From Tissierella sp. P1 (GTDB lineage Bacteria; Bacillota; Clostridia; Tissierellales; Tissierellaceae): a DNA stretch of 64,000 nucleotides. The DNA is taken from the NCBI RefSeq assembly GCF_002266425.1, contig NZ_NPMN01000019.1:1-64000 (forward strand). The letters run 5' to 3'. A program made the position numbers and the translations under genes. The notes below the pieces were generated by a model that was not told the origin of the DNA, did no database searches, and worked only from the letters and a program-made list of their open reading frames with translations. Shown here in pieces: positions 45,379 to 55,324 of the stretch (its first letter is position 1; each line of letters begins with the position of its first letter).

Positions 45379-46459
45379 GTGTATGATATTATAATCATAG
45401 GCGGCGGACCAGCAGGAGCAACATTAGCAAGGTTAATTGGAAAAGATTATAAGGTCCTAGTATTAGAAAGAAGGGATTTTCAGGAAAGTTACGAATATAA
45501 CAGAGTGAAGCCCTGTGGCGGATTAATAGCACCAGACGCTCAATTAATGCTGGCAAAGTTTGGATTAGGTGTGCCTAAGTCTGTTCTTATGAGTCCTCAG
45601 CTATTTGCAGTTCGTGTTTTAGATTTTGACAATTCCAATGAAAGATATTATCAGAGAAACTATATTAACATAGATAGAGAAGGATTTGATAAATGGCTAG
45701 CTAGTTTGATACCATCCCAGACCGACATTATCTATAATTGTATGTATAAATCTTATAAGACTACTGATGATGGTGTTATAGTAAAGTTTATTTACAATGG
45801 AAAAGAATGTGAAGAGAAGGCAAAGATAATAGTCGGTGCAGATGGAGCATTTTCAAAAGTCAGGAAACAAGGATTTAAGAGTTTCCCCGATCCTAACATT
45901 TACATATCTATACAAGAATGGTTTAAGACTGATTGTGATTTAGATTATTATGGTGCAATCTTTGATAGGGAGATAACTGATTTTTATTCTTGGACTATTC
46001 CAAAAGAAGATCATCTGATTGTAGGTTCTGCATTAAGGCCAAATGACAATGTGCATAAAAAGTTTCAATTATTAAAGGAAAAATTAAAAAAACAGGGATT
46101 TAGATTAGAGAATAGTATTAAGATAGAAGGAACACATTTATTAAGACCTAAGAAATCAAATCAAGTATGCACTGGTAACAATCAAATTGCATTAATTGGA
46201 GAAGCTGCTGGTTTTATAAGCTAGCTCTGCTGAGGGATTAAGTTATGCTTTTAGAAGTTCCTTAGCACTTGCAAAGGCATTAAGAGAAGATTTTTCCAAA
46301 TATAATATATTATATAACTCCTACACTAAATCATTGCTATGGAATATTAGAATGAAGAATATAAAGATCCCTGCTATGTACAATAAACATTTAAGAAATC
46401 TTATTATGAAGACAGGAGTGTTAAGCGTTAAAGTAGAAAATTTCGAAAAAAGATATTAA
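45379..46459 (+). pseudogene. FAD-dependent geranylgeranyl-reductase-family oxidoreductase, frameshifted near 46221
   Basis: From GTG 45379 (GGAGGTAATATT) the frame gives the dinucleotide motif DIIIIGGGPAGATLARLIG, VLERRDF, KPCGGLIAPDAQ and GADGAFSKVRK, ending ALIGEAAGFIS at 46224. The next frame resumes SAEGLSYAFRSSLALAKAL and runs to 46459. The family sequence ISPSSAEG would be restored by two more C residues at 46221, so a CCC run appears shortened. The intact enzyme would be about 360 aa and reduce prenyl or quinone-like substrates. Confidence 0.82.
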
Positions 46460-46463
46460 GATG

Positions 46464-46617
46464 ATATAGGCATAAGGTAGATGAGAAGATAGGAGAAGAA
46501 GATTTAATTCAACCAACAGATTTTGAAGTACTAGATAGTTCCTTTGAACTTATTAAATACATTGAAAATGAAGGTGAGAGAGGCTTTTTAGTGAGATATG
46601 TTTTTAAAAAGGAATAA
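46464..46617 (+). pseudogene. Unidentified C-terminal gene fragment
   Basis: An open frame without start codes for about 50 residues, including EEDLIQPTDFEVLDSSFELI and ending FLVRYVFKKE. It lies between the FAD protein and the next intact gene. It is probably the tail of a deleted gene; no family is recognised. Confidence 0.35.
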
Positions 46618-46685
46618 AGGGAAAAACGGGGAAAGCAGCTTTAATAGCCCAGATATAGGGTATAAAATAAAGCAGAGGTGATATT

Positions 46686-47300
46686 ATGAGTTTATTAAGA
46701 AGTATTTTTGGACCAAGTCAAGAAGAAATATGGAGTCAATTTGCAAATGAGATAGGAGCAGATTTTATAAATGAGGGATTTTGGAAATCCAAAAAGGTAG
46801 TTGCTAGATTTGAAAATTGGGTGGTTACATTGGATACATATACACAATCCACTGGAAAAACAAGTACAACATACACTAGGATAAGAGCACCTTATGTAAA
46901 TAAAGATGGGTTTAATTTTAAGATATATAAAAGTGGATGGTTTAGTGAAATAGGAAAAACTTTAGGTATGCAGGATGTAGAAATAGGATATGCAGAATTT
47001 GATGAGAAATTTATTATAAAAGGAAATGATGAGGCAAAACTAATAGAACTATTTTCAAGTGATAAGATTCGTGAACTTATAAGTTCTCAAGATAATATAT
47101 ATCTTGAAGTAAAAAATGATGAAGGTTGGTTTGGTACGGATTTTCCAGAAGGAGTTGATGAGCTTTATTTCCAAACCATGGGAGTAATTAAAGATATTGA
47201 AAGACTTAAGAGTTTATATATGCTATTTGCGTTGGTATTAGACAAACTTTGTATAATGGGTTCGGCATATGAGGAAGGCCCAGAGATTACATTGAAGTAA
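46686..47300 (+). CDS. Conserved hypothetical protein
   Basis: 204 aa, soluble, no signal peptide. It opens with MSLLRSIFGPSQEEIWSQFA and includes WVVTLDTYTQSTGKTSTTYT and a C-terminal hydrophobic helix near residues 170-190. I recall similar proteins of unknown function in Firmicutes but no named domain. AGAGGTGATATT precedes the ATG. The neighbouring zinc-ribbon gene may or may not be related. Confidence 0.65.
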   Translation: MSLLRSIFGPSQEEIWSQFANEIGADFINEGFWKSKKVVARFENWVVTLDTYTQSTGKTSTTYTRIRAPYVNKDGFNFKIYKSGWFSEIGKTLGMQDVEIGYAEFDEKFIIKGNDEAKLIELFSSDKIRELISSQDNIYLEVKNDEGWFGTDFPEGVDELYFQTMGVIKDIERLKSLYMLFALVLDKLCIMGSAYEEGPEITLK

Positions 47301-47396
47301 AAGACAAATATAGCTAGTATTATATTTGGAAGCTGATATTTCATATTTAGAATGATAGTATTGTTAAATTCCAAAACATGAGAAAAGAGGGAGAAA

Positions 47397-47766
47397 ATGT
47401 TTTTTGTATTTGGAATATCTACAAAGGAAAAGAGTATTGATTTTGTTCAAACTATGATATGTCCAAATTGTAGTTCTTATGGGCGATTGGAAGTTTTTAT
47501 GACTTATACATATTTTAGTTTGTTTTTCATTCCAATTTTTAAATGGAATAAAAAAATATTATGTAAGAAGTACTTGTTGTGGTAGTCTATTTACTATAAA
47601 TGAAGATTTAGGGAAAGCTATTGAAAGAGGAGAAAAGAGTAGGATTGATGAATCTGAATTATATCCTATAAATATAAATTATAATAAGGAGCAAGTTTGT
47701 CCAAATTGTAATTATTCAATTGATACTGATTTTGAGTATTGTCCTAAATGCGGAAGAAAGCTTTAA
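47397..47766 (+). pseudogene. Zinc-ribbon protein, frameshifted at an A-run
   Basis: The first frame reads FVFGISTKEKSIDFVQTMIC with CPNC, then YTYFSLFFIPIFKWNKK, and ends at 47585. The second continues YYVRSTCCGSLFTINEDLGKA and a C-terminal ribbon CPNC...CPKCGRKL to 47766. Removing one A from the seven-A run 47550-47556 joins them as KWNKKYYVRSTCCGS, the standard layout of zinc-ribbon-15 proteins. Two paired Cys motifs would bind zinc. Function is unknown. Confidence 0.78.
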
Positions 47767-47833
47767 TAAGGTGTTATAGGAAAATATAGAAAATATGATA
47801 TTATGAATTTAGATGAAATATGGGGGGAGAGCT

Positions 47834-48630
47834 GTGTGGAATAAATTAGATAAACCATGGCAAGAAGCTTTTAAGTTAGCATGGGAAGCTTATAAAAGAG
47901 GAACAATACCAATTGGATGTGTAATCACATCAAAAGATGGCAATATAGTATCTAGAGGGAAAAATCAGATTTTTGATGAAATAAGTGACAATTCAATTGC
48001 AGGAACTAATATGGCTCATGCTGAGATAAATGCAATGCTAGGATTGAGAGAGAATAATCATCCTGATATAAGAAGTTACATATTATATACAACTACAGAG
48101 CCTTGTCCCATGTGTTTTGGTACAATGGTCATGATGAATATACGAAACATACAATACGGAGCACAAGATAGATTTGCAGGTGCTGTATCATTAAACGATA
48201 AACTTGATTATATTAAAAATAAGAAAATAGTCGCGAAAAAGGAGAAGATGAGATAGAAGTTTTCCAGCTAATATTACAAGCTGCTTATGAATATGAGCGC
48301 AAACATCCTAGAATGGAAGATATATTAAATACATGGAGAGAAACGAATAATCTAGCTATAGATTTTGGAAAAGAGCTAAATAGAATTGGATATTTCCTAC
48401 AGGCATCTAAAGATAATAAAGATATCGAGGAAGTATACAATGATGTGATAGAAAAATACTTAGAACAAGTGACATGTCCTATTTGCGGTAAGAATAATAA
48501 TTGTAGACATAGTAAAGAATGCTGGTGTCATAATGTTATAATACCAAAGGGAATTTTAGATATAATTCCTGAAGATAAAAAGGGAAAGGCTTGCATATGC
48601 AAATCTTGCATTGATAAATATAGGAGTTGA
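47834..48630 (+). pseudogene. Nucleoside deaminase fused to a cysteine-rich CWC domain, frameshifted at an A-run
   Basis: From GTG 47834 (GGGGGGAGA upstream) comes a cytidine-deaminase-like domain: MAHAEINAML (HAE zinc ligand and proton shuttle) and EPCPMCFGTMVM (PCxxC). The frame ends at 48256. Adding one A to the run 48236-48240 continues it as AKKGEDEIEVFQLILQAAY, the expected family C-terminus, and then CPICGKNNNCRHSKECWCHN...CICKSC, a CWC zinc domain, to 48630. The joined protein is about 265 aa. The sirtuin gene begins four bases later, so the pair is coupled. Confidence 0.75.
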
Positions 48631-48634
48631 TAAT

Positions 48635-49357
48635 GTGACTATAGAAAAATTAAAATCAATAATTAATGATAGTGACAATATTATATTTTTCGGAGGTGCA
48701 GGAGTATCTACTGAAAGTCATATACCTGATTTCAGATCTACAGCGGGTCTTTATAATACCTCTAAGAATTTAAAGTATCCTCCTGAATATATGTTAAGTC
48801 ATACATGCTATAAAAGAGATACTGAAGATTTTTTTAAGTTTTATAGAACCAAAATGATATATACAGAAGCAAGACCAAACTTAGCACATATTACATTGGC
48901 AGAACTAGAGAGAAGAGGAAAACTTAAAGCTATAATTACACAAAATATTGATGGGCTTCATCAGATGGCAGGGGCAAAGAATGTACTAGAACTTCATGGT
49001 TCAGTGCATAGAAATTATTGTGATAGATGTAATAAATTCTTTTCCTTAGATTATGTACTTAGATCTCATCTAGTACCTATGTGTGATATATGTGGCGGAA
49101 TCGTAAAACCAGATGTAGTTCTTTATGAAGAAAGCTTAAATATGAATATATTAAATAAAGCCATAGAATATATTAGGAATGCTGACGTTTTAATAGTAGG
49201 TGGCACATCTCTAACAGTTTATCCAGCTGCAAGTTTAGTTGAATATTATAGAGGAAATAAATTAATTTTAATCAACAAATCCGAGACACAATATGATAGA
49301 AGAGCTTTACTTAACTTTAATAGTAGCATAGGAGAAGTATTTGGCAGTATATCATAA
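48635..49357 (+). CDS. cobB: Sir2-family NAD-dependent protein deacylase
   Basis: 240 aa from GTG 48635 behind AGGAGTTG. Sirtuin motifs: FFGGAGVSTESHIPDFRS for NAD binding, TQNIDGLHQMAG, LHGS with the catalytic His, two Cys pairs CDRC and CDIC holding zinc, IVKPDVVLYEE and VGGTSLTVYPAASL. It removes acyl groups from lysines. The window contains many GNATs, but no specific link is shown. The start nearly touches the deaminase/CWC stop. Confidence 0.92.
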   Translation: MTIEKLKSIINDSDNIIFFGGAGVSTESHIPDFRSTAGLYNTSKNLKYPPEYMLSHTCYKRDTEDFFKFYRTKMIYTEARPNLAHITLAELERRGKLKAIITQNIDGLHQMAGAKNVLELHGSVHRNYCDRCNKFFSLDYVLRSHLVPMCDICGGIVKPDVVLYEESLNMNILNKAIEYIRNADVLIVGGTSLTVYPAASLVEYYRGNKLILINKSETQYDRRALLNFNSSIGEVFGSIS

Positions 49358-49399
49358 AATAAAGATTAAAATTAAAACGCTATAAAGGAGTAGGCGAAG

Positions 49400-49499
49400 A
49401 TGATAAAATATTTATTAAAAACATCCTAATCATGTAAAAATAGCTGAATATATGAGAAAAGTAAGAGAGTCTAGAGTAGTAGTTGATTATGAAATATAA
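49400..49499 (+). pseudogene. Short frameshifted ORF, unidentified
   Basis: AAAGGAG precedes ATG 49400, which reads MIKYLLKN before a stop. One extra A in the five-A run just after codon 6 would extend it as KHPNHVKIAEYMRKVRESRV to a TAA at 49499, giving about 33 residues. It could be a tiny gene or the tail of a lost one. Confidence 0.35.
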
Positions 49500-49510
49500 G
49501 GAGATTTTCA

Positions 49511-50689
49511 ATGAATCAAGTCATAAAATTATTAGAGGAAATTATTTTTAGTGATGAAATAATATATGGAGTACTTAGTAATTTAAGAAAGAAAGATGAG
49601 GACTGCTTCAATAAAGTAACCATAAAACCTGTACTTATAAGAGAAGAAATAAAACTGCAATTCGTGTATGAATATAAAAACAAAGTATTGCATAAAAATC
49701 TCGATGCTTCGGAAGCGATAAAGGAAATCGAAAATCTATTAATACAAAGTTTTAGGCAGGGAGTAATTTTTACAAGGGAAGCAGATTATCAGATATTGAT
49801 AAATAAGAAAGGGAAAGCTTCTATTTTAAAAAAGAAGCCTACAAAAGAGAAAGCAGACCTATCACATAATAGAAAAAAGTCTTATATAATTGAAGATGGA
49901 GAAGCAGTTGACTTCCTAATAAGACTAGGCGTAATGAATGAAAAAGGTAAAGTAGTTTCTAAAAGATACGATAAGTTTAGGCAGATAAATAGATTTCTAG
50001 AGATGGTAGCTGATGTTATCTCAAAGATAGATAAGGATAAAACATTAAATATAATAGATTTTGGATGTGGAAAATCATATTTAACTTTTGCATTATATTA
50101 TTATCTAGTAAATATTTTAGGTTTAGATGTAAATATAATAGGTCTTGACTTGAAAGAAGATGTAATTAATTTTTGCAACGAAGTAGCAATTGATTTAAAT
50201 TATGATAGATTAAAATTTGTTTATGGGGATATTAAAGATTATGAAGCATTTAGTAATGTAGATATGGTTGTTACTCTTCATGCTTGCGATATTGCTACTG
50301 ATGCAGCGTTAGTTAAGGCTGTAAATTGGGAGGCAGAGGCTATTCTTTCGGTACCTTGTTGTCAGCATGAAATCTATGATAAAATTGACAATGTAACATT
50401 AGAACCAATGTTAAAGCATGGAATAATAAAGGAAAAGTTAGCATCTTTAGTGACAGATAGTCTAAGAGCCAATGTTTTAGAAATTTTAGGTTATCAAGTA
50501 CAATTGCTGGAATTCATAGATATGGAACATACGCCTAAAAATATATTGATAAGGGCAGTAAAAAATAACGATAAGGATAATAAAGAATATATAGATAAAT
50601 ACATGAAGTTTAAAGAATTCTGGGGATTAAGAGATTTATATATTGAAAAAGAGTTTGGAGAGAGATTAGAGTCACAGCTAAATAAATAG
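49511..50689 (+). CDS. SAM-dependent methyltransferase (Methyltransf_32-like)
   Basis: 392 aa. A 150-residue N-terminal domain precedes the methyltransferase core: NIIDFGCGKSYLTFALYYYL (motif I), VNIIGLDLKEDVINFC (motif II), DMVVTLHACDIATDAAL and ILSVPCCQHE, a CC motif typical of this group. Such proteins are suspected RNA methyltransferases. AAGGAGATTTTCA precedes the ATG. Confidence 0.82.
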   Translation: MNQVIKLLEEIIFSDEIIYGVLSNLRKKDEDCFNKVTIKPVLIREEIKLQFVYEYKNKVLHKNLDASEAIKEIENLLIQSFRQGVIFTREADYQILINKKGKASILKKKPTKEKADLSHNRKKSYIIEDGEAVDFLIRLGVMNEKGKVVSKRYDKFRQINRFLEMVADVISKIDKDKTLNIIDFGCGKSYLTFALYYYLVNILGLDVNIIGLDLKEDVINFCNEVAIDLNYDRLKFVYGDIKDYEAFSNVDMVVTLHACDIATDAALVKAVNWEAEAILSVPCCQHEIYDKIDNVTLEPMLKHGIIKEKLASLVTDSLRANVLEILGYQVQLLEFIDMEHTPKNILIRAVKNNDKDNKEYIDKYMKFKEFWGLRDLYIEKEFGERLESQLNK

Positions 50690-50692
50690 ACT

Positions 50693-50722
50693 ATTAAAGA
50701 TCCTAATATTAGGGTCTTTAAT
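50693..50722 (+). terminator. Stem-loop after the methyltransferase gene
   Basis: ATTAAAGATCCT pairs with AGGGTCTTTAAT (one G-U) around AATATT, five bases after the stop. The T-run is weak. Confidence 0.6.
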
Positions 50723-50817
50723 CTATTTAGAGAGTTGTAAAGCTAAATAATTGTTTGATAATGTCGATAGTAATTATATTAACAATCATTTATACAATCA
50801 GAGAAAGAGGAGATAAA

Positions 50818-52896
50818 ATGAAGAGAATTAGTACAAGAATCGTAATAACAGTTCTAAGCTGTGCTATAGCAATGTCTATGCTAGTTGGTGTGACTAGTAT
50901 ATTTAGGAGTACAAGTGTAATAGAAAAGGAGATGAAGTCTGCCCTCGATTATCAGACACAACTCTATATGAAAGATTATAATTTAAATTTAGCTTTTTAT
51001 GAAACGACAGCAACTGCTATATATCAAAATATTGATACTACTATTGATATAAATAGATTATATGAAGAAGGATATCTTTCTAACTATAGTGACACCTTTT
51101 TAGGACCAATAGTAGCGAGAATGACCAAAGATGCTAAAGAATCTCTTGGAATATTTATAGCATTTGATTCTAAATATACTGGAAGAACAGAAGGAATATG
51201 GGCTCACTTTGATGAAAAGGGAAATGTGAAAAAGGCACTACCTACAGGATTTACTAGTAAAGATGAAAATAATCCAAAATTTTCTTGGTATTTTGATTGC
51301 ATAAAACTAGGTAAGGGATTATGGAGTGATATGTATATTAGTAATGCCAACTTAAATGTAATTACATATTCGATGCCTATTATTATCAATAATACACCTA
51401 TTGGTGCAATAGGCATAGACCTTAGTGTAGAAGAATTGGTAAATACTGTTAAAAATATAAAGCTATATGATACAGGATATGCTTTCTTGCTCAATAAGGA
51501 TTATGATTACTTGATTCATCCAACATTAGATAGTAGTAGTAATTTGAAAAACATGAATGATGGAGAATATAGTTATATCGCAGATGAAATAGAGAGTAAA
51601 GGTGCAGGAGTGACAGATGTTGAATTTGGAGGTGAAGGAAAAGTTATGGCTTTTTCAAAGCTATATGATGATAAAATTATAATCATGACTGTACCAAAAG
51701 ACGAAATATTAAAGGAAATGTATAATACTATTTATATTATCTTAGGGGTTGTTCTTATAGCAGCAGTATTAACAACTTTTATTTCTTTTGTTTTGGGAAA
51801 AAAGATTTCTAATCCAATAGTGTTTTCAGCAGAGATATTGAATACGACATCTAAGTTGGATTTAACTCATATTGAAGAAACTAAGGAAATAAGGGATCTA
51901 CTTAATAGAAAAGACGAAGTGGGTTCTATATTTAGAGCTACTGGGGCTTTGAGGGAAGAAATGAGAAAAGCAATAAAAGCAATAGAAGATACTACAATAA
52001 ATATTGTAGAAAATACTGCTAGCCTGACTACAGCTACTCATGAAACTACTCAATCGATAAATGATATGGCTAAAACTGTAGAAGAACTAGCACAAGCTTC
52101 TATGGGACAAGCTGAAGATGCAGAAACAGGTTCGGAAAAATTATATAGATTAGCTAATGAAATAAAGGCAGCAGTAGAAAACGGTGAAACATTAGTAGAA
52201 AGCTCAGCAAAGGCTCAAAGAATAAGTGAAGAAGGCTCGAAATCTATGGAGAATATGGTAGAGAAATTCAATATAACAAATAAATCTACTCTTATGGTTG
52301 CAGAGAATATCAACTCTCTATCAGAAAAATCTCAATCCATTGGAAGTATATTAAATACTATAATTAGTATTTCCGAACAAACGAACCTATTGGCCTTAAA
52401 TGCTGCAATAGAAGCAGCTAGGGCGGGTGAGGCAGGAAGAGGATTTGCTGTAGTAGCAGAAGAAATAAGAAAATTATCAGAGCAAACAGGTCACGCTACT
52501 AAGAGTATAGAAGATATATTAAATGCAATTCAATCTGAAGTTGAAACCACAAAGGTAAGTATGGATGAATCAGAGGAATCATTAAATGATGCAAATAATA
52601 CTTTAGAACAAGTTAAAAAAAGCTTTGATGAAATATATAAAGCCATATTAATATCTATGGAAGCTATAAAACAATTAGATGAAAGATTAGAAGTAGTAGA
52701 TAATGAAAAAGAAGATGTAATACTAGCTATTCAAAGCATATCTTCTGTAACGGAAGAGACTGCAGCATCTACAGAAGAATTATCAGCTTCTATGGAGGAA
52801 CAGGCTGCAACAATGGAAACTGTAGCTAATAATACAAATAATTTATCCAATACTATACAAAAGTTAAATGAATTAGTCAACAGATTTAAATTATAG
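50818..52896 (+). CDS. Methyl-accepting chemotaxis protein with Cache sensor
   Basis: 692 aa from ATG 50818 (AGAGGAGATAAA); an upstream in-frame ATG at 50755 lacks a site. A membrane helix at residues 7-30, an extracellular double-Cache domain ([42 protein letters not shown]), a second helix near 303-325, a HAMP region and the signalling hairpin with [20 protein letters not shown]. Cache domains bind amino acids or small acids. It implies motility or at least a chemosensory array; no other che gene is here. Confidence 0.92.
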   Translation: MKRISTRIVITVLSCAIAMSMLVGVTSIFRSTSVIEKEMKSALDYQTQLYMKDYNLNLAFYETTATAIYQNIDTTIDINRLYEEGYLSNYSDTFLGPIVARMTKDAKESLGIFIAFDSKYTGRTEGIWAHFDEKGNVKKALPTGFTSKDENNPKFSWYFDCIKLGKGLWSDMYISNANLNVITYSMPIIINNTPIGAIGIDLSVEELVNTVKNIKLYDTGYAFLLNKDYDYLIHPTLDSSSNLKNMNDGEYSYIADEIESKGAGVTDVEFGGEGKVMAFSKLYDDKIIIMTVPKDEILKEMYNTIYIILGVVLIAAVLTTFISFVLGKKISNPIVFSAEILNTTSKLDLTHIEETKEIRDLLNRKDEVGSIFRATGALREEMRKAIKAIEDTTINIVENTASLTTATHETTQSINDMAKTVEELAQASMGQAEDAETGSEKLYRLANEIKAAVENGETLVESSAKAQRISEEGSKSMENMVEKFNITNKSTLMVAENINSLSEKSQSIGSILNTIISISEQTNLLALNAAIEAARAGEAGRGFAVVAEEIRKLSEQTGHATKSIEDILNAIQSEVETTKVSMDESEESLNDANNTLEQVKKSFDEIYKAILISMEAIKQLDERLEVVDNEKEDVILAIQSISSVTEETAASTEELSASMEEQAATMETVANNTNNLSNTIQKLNELVNRFKL

Positions 52897-52914
52897 TAAT
52901 AAGCTATAAAAAGG

Positions 52915-52946
52915 CTGAGCTAGAGAGTTTCCATTAGCTCAGTTTT
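52915..52946. terminator. Terminator between the chemoreceptor and phhB-like genes
   Basis: CTGAGCTA/TAGCTCAG stem with a 12-base loop and TTTT after it. It lies between convergent genes and may serve both. Confidence 0.75.
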
Positions 52947-52950
52947 CTTC

Positions 52951-53280
52951 TTAAACTATATTATCAATTTTGGCTGCTAAAATAAAATCATTTTCATGAA
53001 GTCCTTTAATTTTATGGGTCCAAAGTTTTAAAACCACCTTACCCCAAGAAAGATATATATCAGGATGATGCCCTTCCTTTTCAGCTAGTTCACCTACCTT
53101 ATTGGTAAAATTTAATGCCTCTATAAAGTCTTTAAATTTATATGTCTTTTCGATGTATTTTCTTTCTATTACTTGCCAACCATCTTTAAGATTTTTCAAA
53201 TAATCATAAATCTCCTCTTGATTTAAAGGAGCTGCACCTATGTTACAGGGAATACACTTTTTAGATAATAAATCATTCAT
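52951..53280 (-). CDS. Pterin-4a-carbinolamine dehydratase
   Basis: 109 aa from the ATG at 53280 on the minus strand behind GGAGGTGTTTAT. The active-site region is EGHHPDIYLSWGKVVLKLWTHKIKGLHENDF with the catalytic His residues, preceded by the IERKYIEKTYKFKDFIEALNF strand-helix. It dehydrates 4a-hydroxytetrahydrobiopterin, or acts in folate/molybdopterin chemistry where no phenylalanine hydroxylase exists. Confidence 0.92.
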   Translation of the reverse strand: MNDLLSKKCIPCNIGAAPLNQEEIYDYLKNLKDGWQVIERKYIEKTYKFKDFIEALNFTNKVGELAEKEGHHPDIYLSWGKVVLKLWTHKIKGLHENDFILAAKIDNIV

Positions 53281-53578
53281 ATAAACACCTCCGACATAAG
53301 AAATTACTTTTATTCTATCTATACCCAATAATAAGAGATAAAAAGCTTCTATTGAAAGATTATAGGTAGTTTTACTGTAATCCATCGAGGTGAATTTTTC
53401 ATAAAATTAAAAGTAAATCAGACTTTTCTATGGATTATGAAAAGTTATAATATGTAAATTTATTACTGGCAGAAGAAGATTTAATTTTTTTGTAACATCT
53501 TGTATAATAGCAATATGATATAATAAAGAGAAATTAGGTATAATTTGTACAATTACATGAATACGCGGAGGACAAAAG

Positions 53579-54193
53579 ATGAAGAAGATAGTTTTTATTA
53601 TAGTAGCTATTGTGCTTACAGCAACTGTAATAGGAATCATAAAAAGATCAGAAGATAATGTAGATGATTTTCTATCAAATTCCAATAATTTTTCTTTAGA
53701 CGAATCTATTCAGAGGGAAGATTCAGTTGATGAAATAGTCTCTGATTTCTCTATTAAAGTTGAGGATAAATATATATCAATAACAGAACACCATAACAAC
53801 TTAAGTAGTATACTAGGTACTCCAATATCAGAAGAAATCGAAATATTAGGTGAAGAATCTGATACATTTAATGGTTCTTGCATTAAAACCTTAACTTATG
53901 ATGGTTTAATAATAGAAGAGTTTTCACCAGAAAAAGCAGGAAATGGTGGTTTCTGGATTTTATCTATGACGGTTACAAATGAAAATTATTCTACAGAGAA
54001 GGGGTTAACTATAGGAGATAAGTTAGATAAGATAAAAGAACTTTATGGAAATGTTGAAATCTTAAAAGATGGAAGAACAGATTCGAATAACTGTGCTTAT
54101 ATATTTAAAGATGATGTTGAACCTAACTTTATTGTATTTGAAGTTGAAGATGGAATTACTAATGAAATAAGAATTTATCATGAGCTACAATAA
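53579..54193 (+). CDS. Exported or membrane-anchored hypothetical protein
   Basis: 204 aa with an N-terminal hydrophobic helix (residues 4-21, signal anchor). The extracytoplasmic part is acidic and contains TIGDKLDKIKELYGNVEILKD-type KGLTIGDKLDKIKELYG, a pattern of secreted helper domains of unknown function. GCGGAGGACAAAAG precedes the ATG. The 298-bp gap before it holds AT-rich -10-like boxes but no gene. Confidence 0.65.
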   Translation: MKKIVFIIVAIVLTATVIGIIKRSEDNVDDFLSNSNNFSLDESIQREDSVDEIVSDFSIKVEDKYISITEHHNNLSSILGTPISEEIEILGEESDTFNGSCIKTLTYDGLIIEEFSPEKAGNGGFWILSMTVTNENYSTEKGLTIGDKLDKIKELYGNVEILKDGRTDSNNCAYIFKDDVEPNFIVFEVEDGITNEIRIYHELQ

Positions 54194-54241
54194 TTTATAT
54201 TAGTAATATGATATAATAAAGGAAAATTTAGGAGGGGTATT

Positions 54242-54631
54242 ATGTATAGATATTCACCATTTGATACATTCTCAATTATGGGGGCTATTTTCCCAATATT
54301 TTTTTTATTGGTTTTTGGTATTATTATATTTACTATTATAAAAGGAATTAGTGAATGGAGTTCAAATAATAAACAACCAGTTCTAACAGTAGTAGCTAAA
54401 CTAGTTACTAAAAGAACTAATACTTCACATCATAATAACCATAATAATATGCATTCGTCTACTAACACATCTTATTATGCTACCTTTGAAGTTGAATCTG
54501 GAGATAGGATGGAGTTTCATATATCAGGTAAGGAATATGGAATGTTAGTTGAAGGTGATATTGGAAAACTTACATTTCAGGGAACTAGATATCATGGATT
54601 TGAAAGGATTGGATCAAGTGATGAAGAATAA
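54242..54631 (+). CDS. DUF2500 membrane protein
   Basis: 129 aa: one membrane helix (residues 12-34), a linker PVLTVVAKLVTKRTNTSHH rich in His and Asn, and a beta-rich tail YYATFEVESGDRMEFHISG and LVEGDIGKLTFQGTRYHGFER, diagnostic of DUF2500. The function is unknown. TTAGGAGGGGTATT precedes the ATG. Its last bases overlap the signal peptidase start, so the two are coupled. Confidence 0.85.
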   Translation: MYRYSPFDTFSIMGAIFPIFFLLVFGIIIFTIIKGISEWSSNNKQPVLTVVAKLVTKRTNTSHHNNHNNMHSSTNTSYYATFEVESGDRMEFHISGKEYGMLVEGDIGKLTFQGTRYHGFERIGSSDEE

Positions 54632-55235
54632 TTTATCTATAACTAGTTATAAAAAAGCAAATAAGAGCTTTTTAAGGGAAGTATTGGAGTGGATAATGAC
54701 TATTGGAATTACAATTATAGTAACTTTATTTGTTTTAGGAAATATATTTTCTATGACTGAGGTAAACGGAGAGTCTATGGAGCCAAGTTTTGCTGATGGT
54801 GAGAAAATATTCATTTATAAGCTTCGCTATAGTTTTTCTCAACCTAAGGCAGGTGAAATAGCAATTCTTAGTAAGTCTCAGAGTAAAAAAGGAATAATTA
54901 TCAATACTATTACAGAAGGCAAAGATATTATTGATAATATTTATAGTAAGATTACAAAGAATATAGAAGTAAAGTATATAATAAAAAGAGTAATAGCTGT
55001 ACCAGGAGATATTGTAGATATTAAAGATGGGAATGTAACTGTAAATGGACAAAAACTAGAGGAAAGTTATGCAAGAGGACAAACCTTTGAAAATTCGAAT
55101 TTTTCTTATCCTTTAACCATTCCAGAAAACAAGGTATTTGTTTTAGGAGATAATAGAGAAAATAGTACTGACAGCAGGATATTAGGATTAATAGATTATG
55201 AACAGATTAAAGGAAAAGTAGTATTTAGGTTATAG
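54621..55235 (+). CDS. lepB: Signal peptidase I
   Basis: 204 aa from ATG 54621 (or the adjoining GTG 54618), overlapping the DUF2500 gene. One membrane anchor (residues 23-45), catalytic Ser52 in EVNGESMEPSF, catalytic Lys122 in YIIKRVIAVPGDIVDI and the late VFVLGDNRENSTDSR box. It cleaves signal peptides on the outer face. A central insert (about residues 85-115) is longer than in minimal enzymes. The ribosome-binding site is weak (AAGGATTGGA). Confidence 0.88.
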   Translation: MKNNLSITSYKKANKSFLREVLEWIMTIGITIIVTLFVLGNIFSMTEVNGESMEPSFADGEKIFIYKLRYSFSQPKAGEIAILSKSQSKKGIIINTITEGKDIIDNIYSKITKNIEVKYIIKRVIAVPGDIVDIKDGNVTVNGQKLEESYARGQTFENSNFSYPLTIPENKVFVLGDNRENSTDSRILGLIDYEQIKGKVVFRL

Positions 55236-55324
55236 CCTGTTAAAAGAATCGGGAAGATAGGATAAGTTTTACAATAAAGTAAAAATAATTATTGTATATT
55301 TAAATTTTTAATGGAGTTGATATA

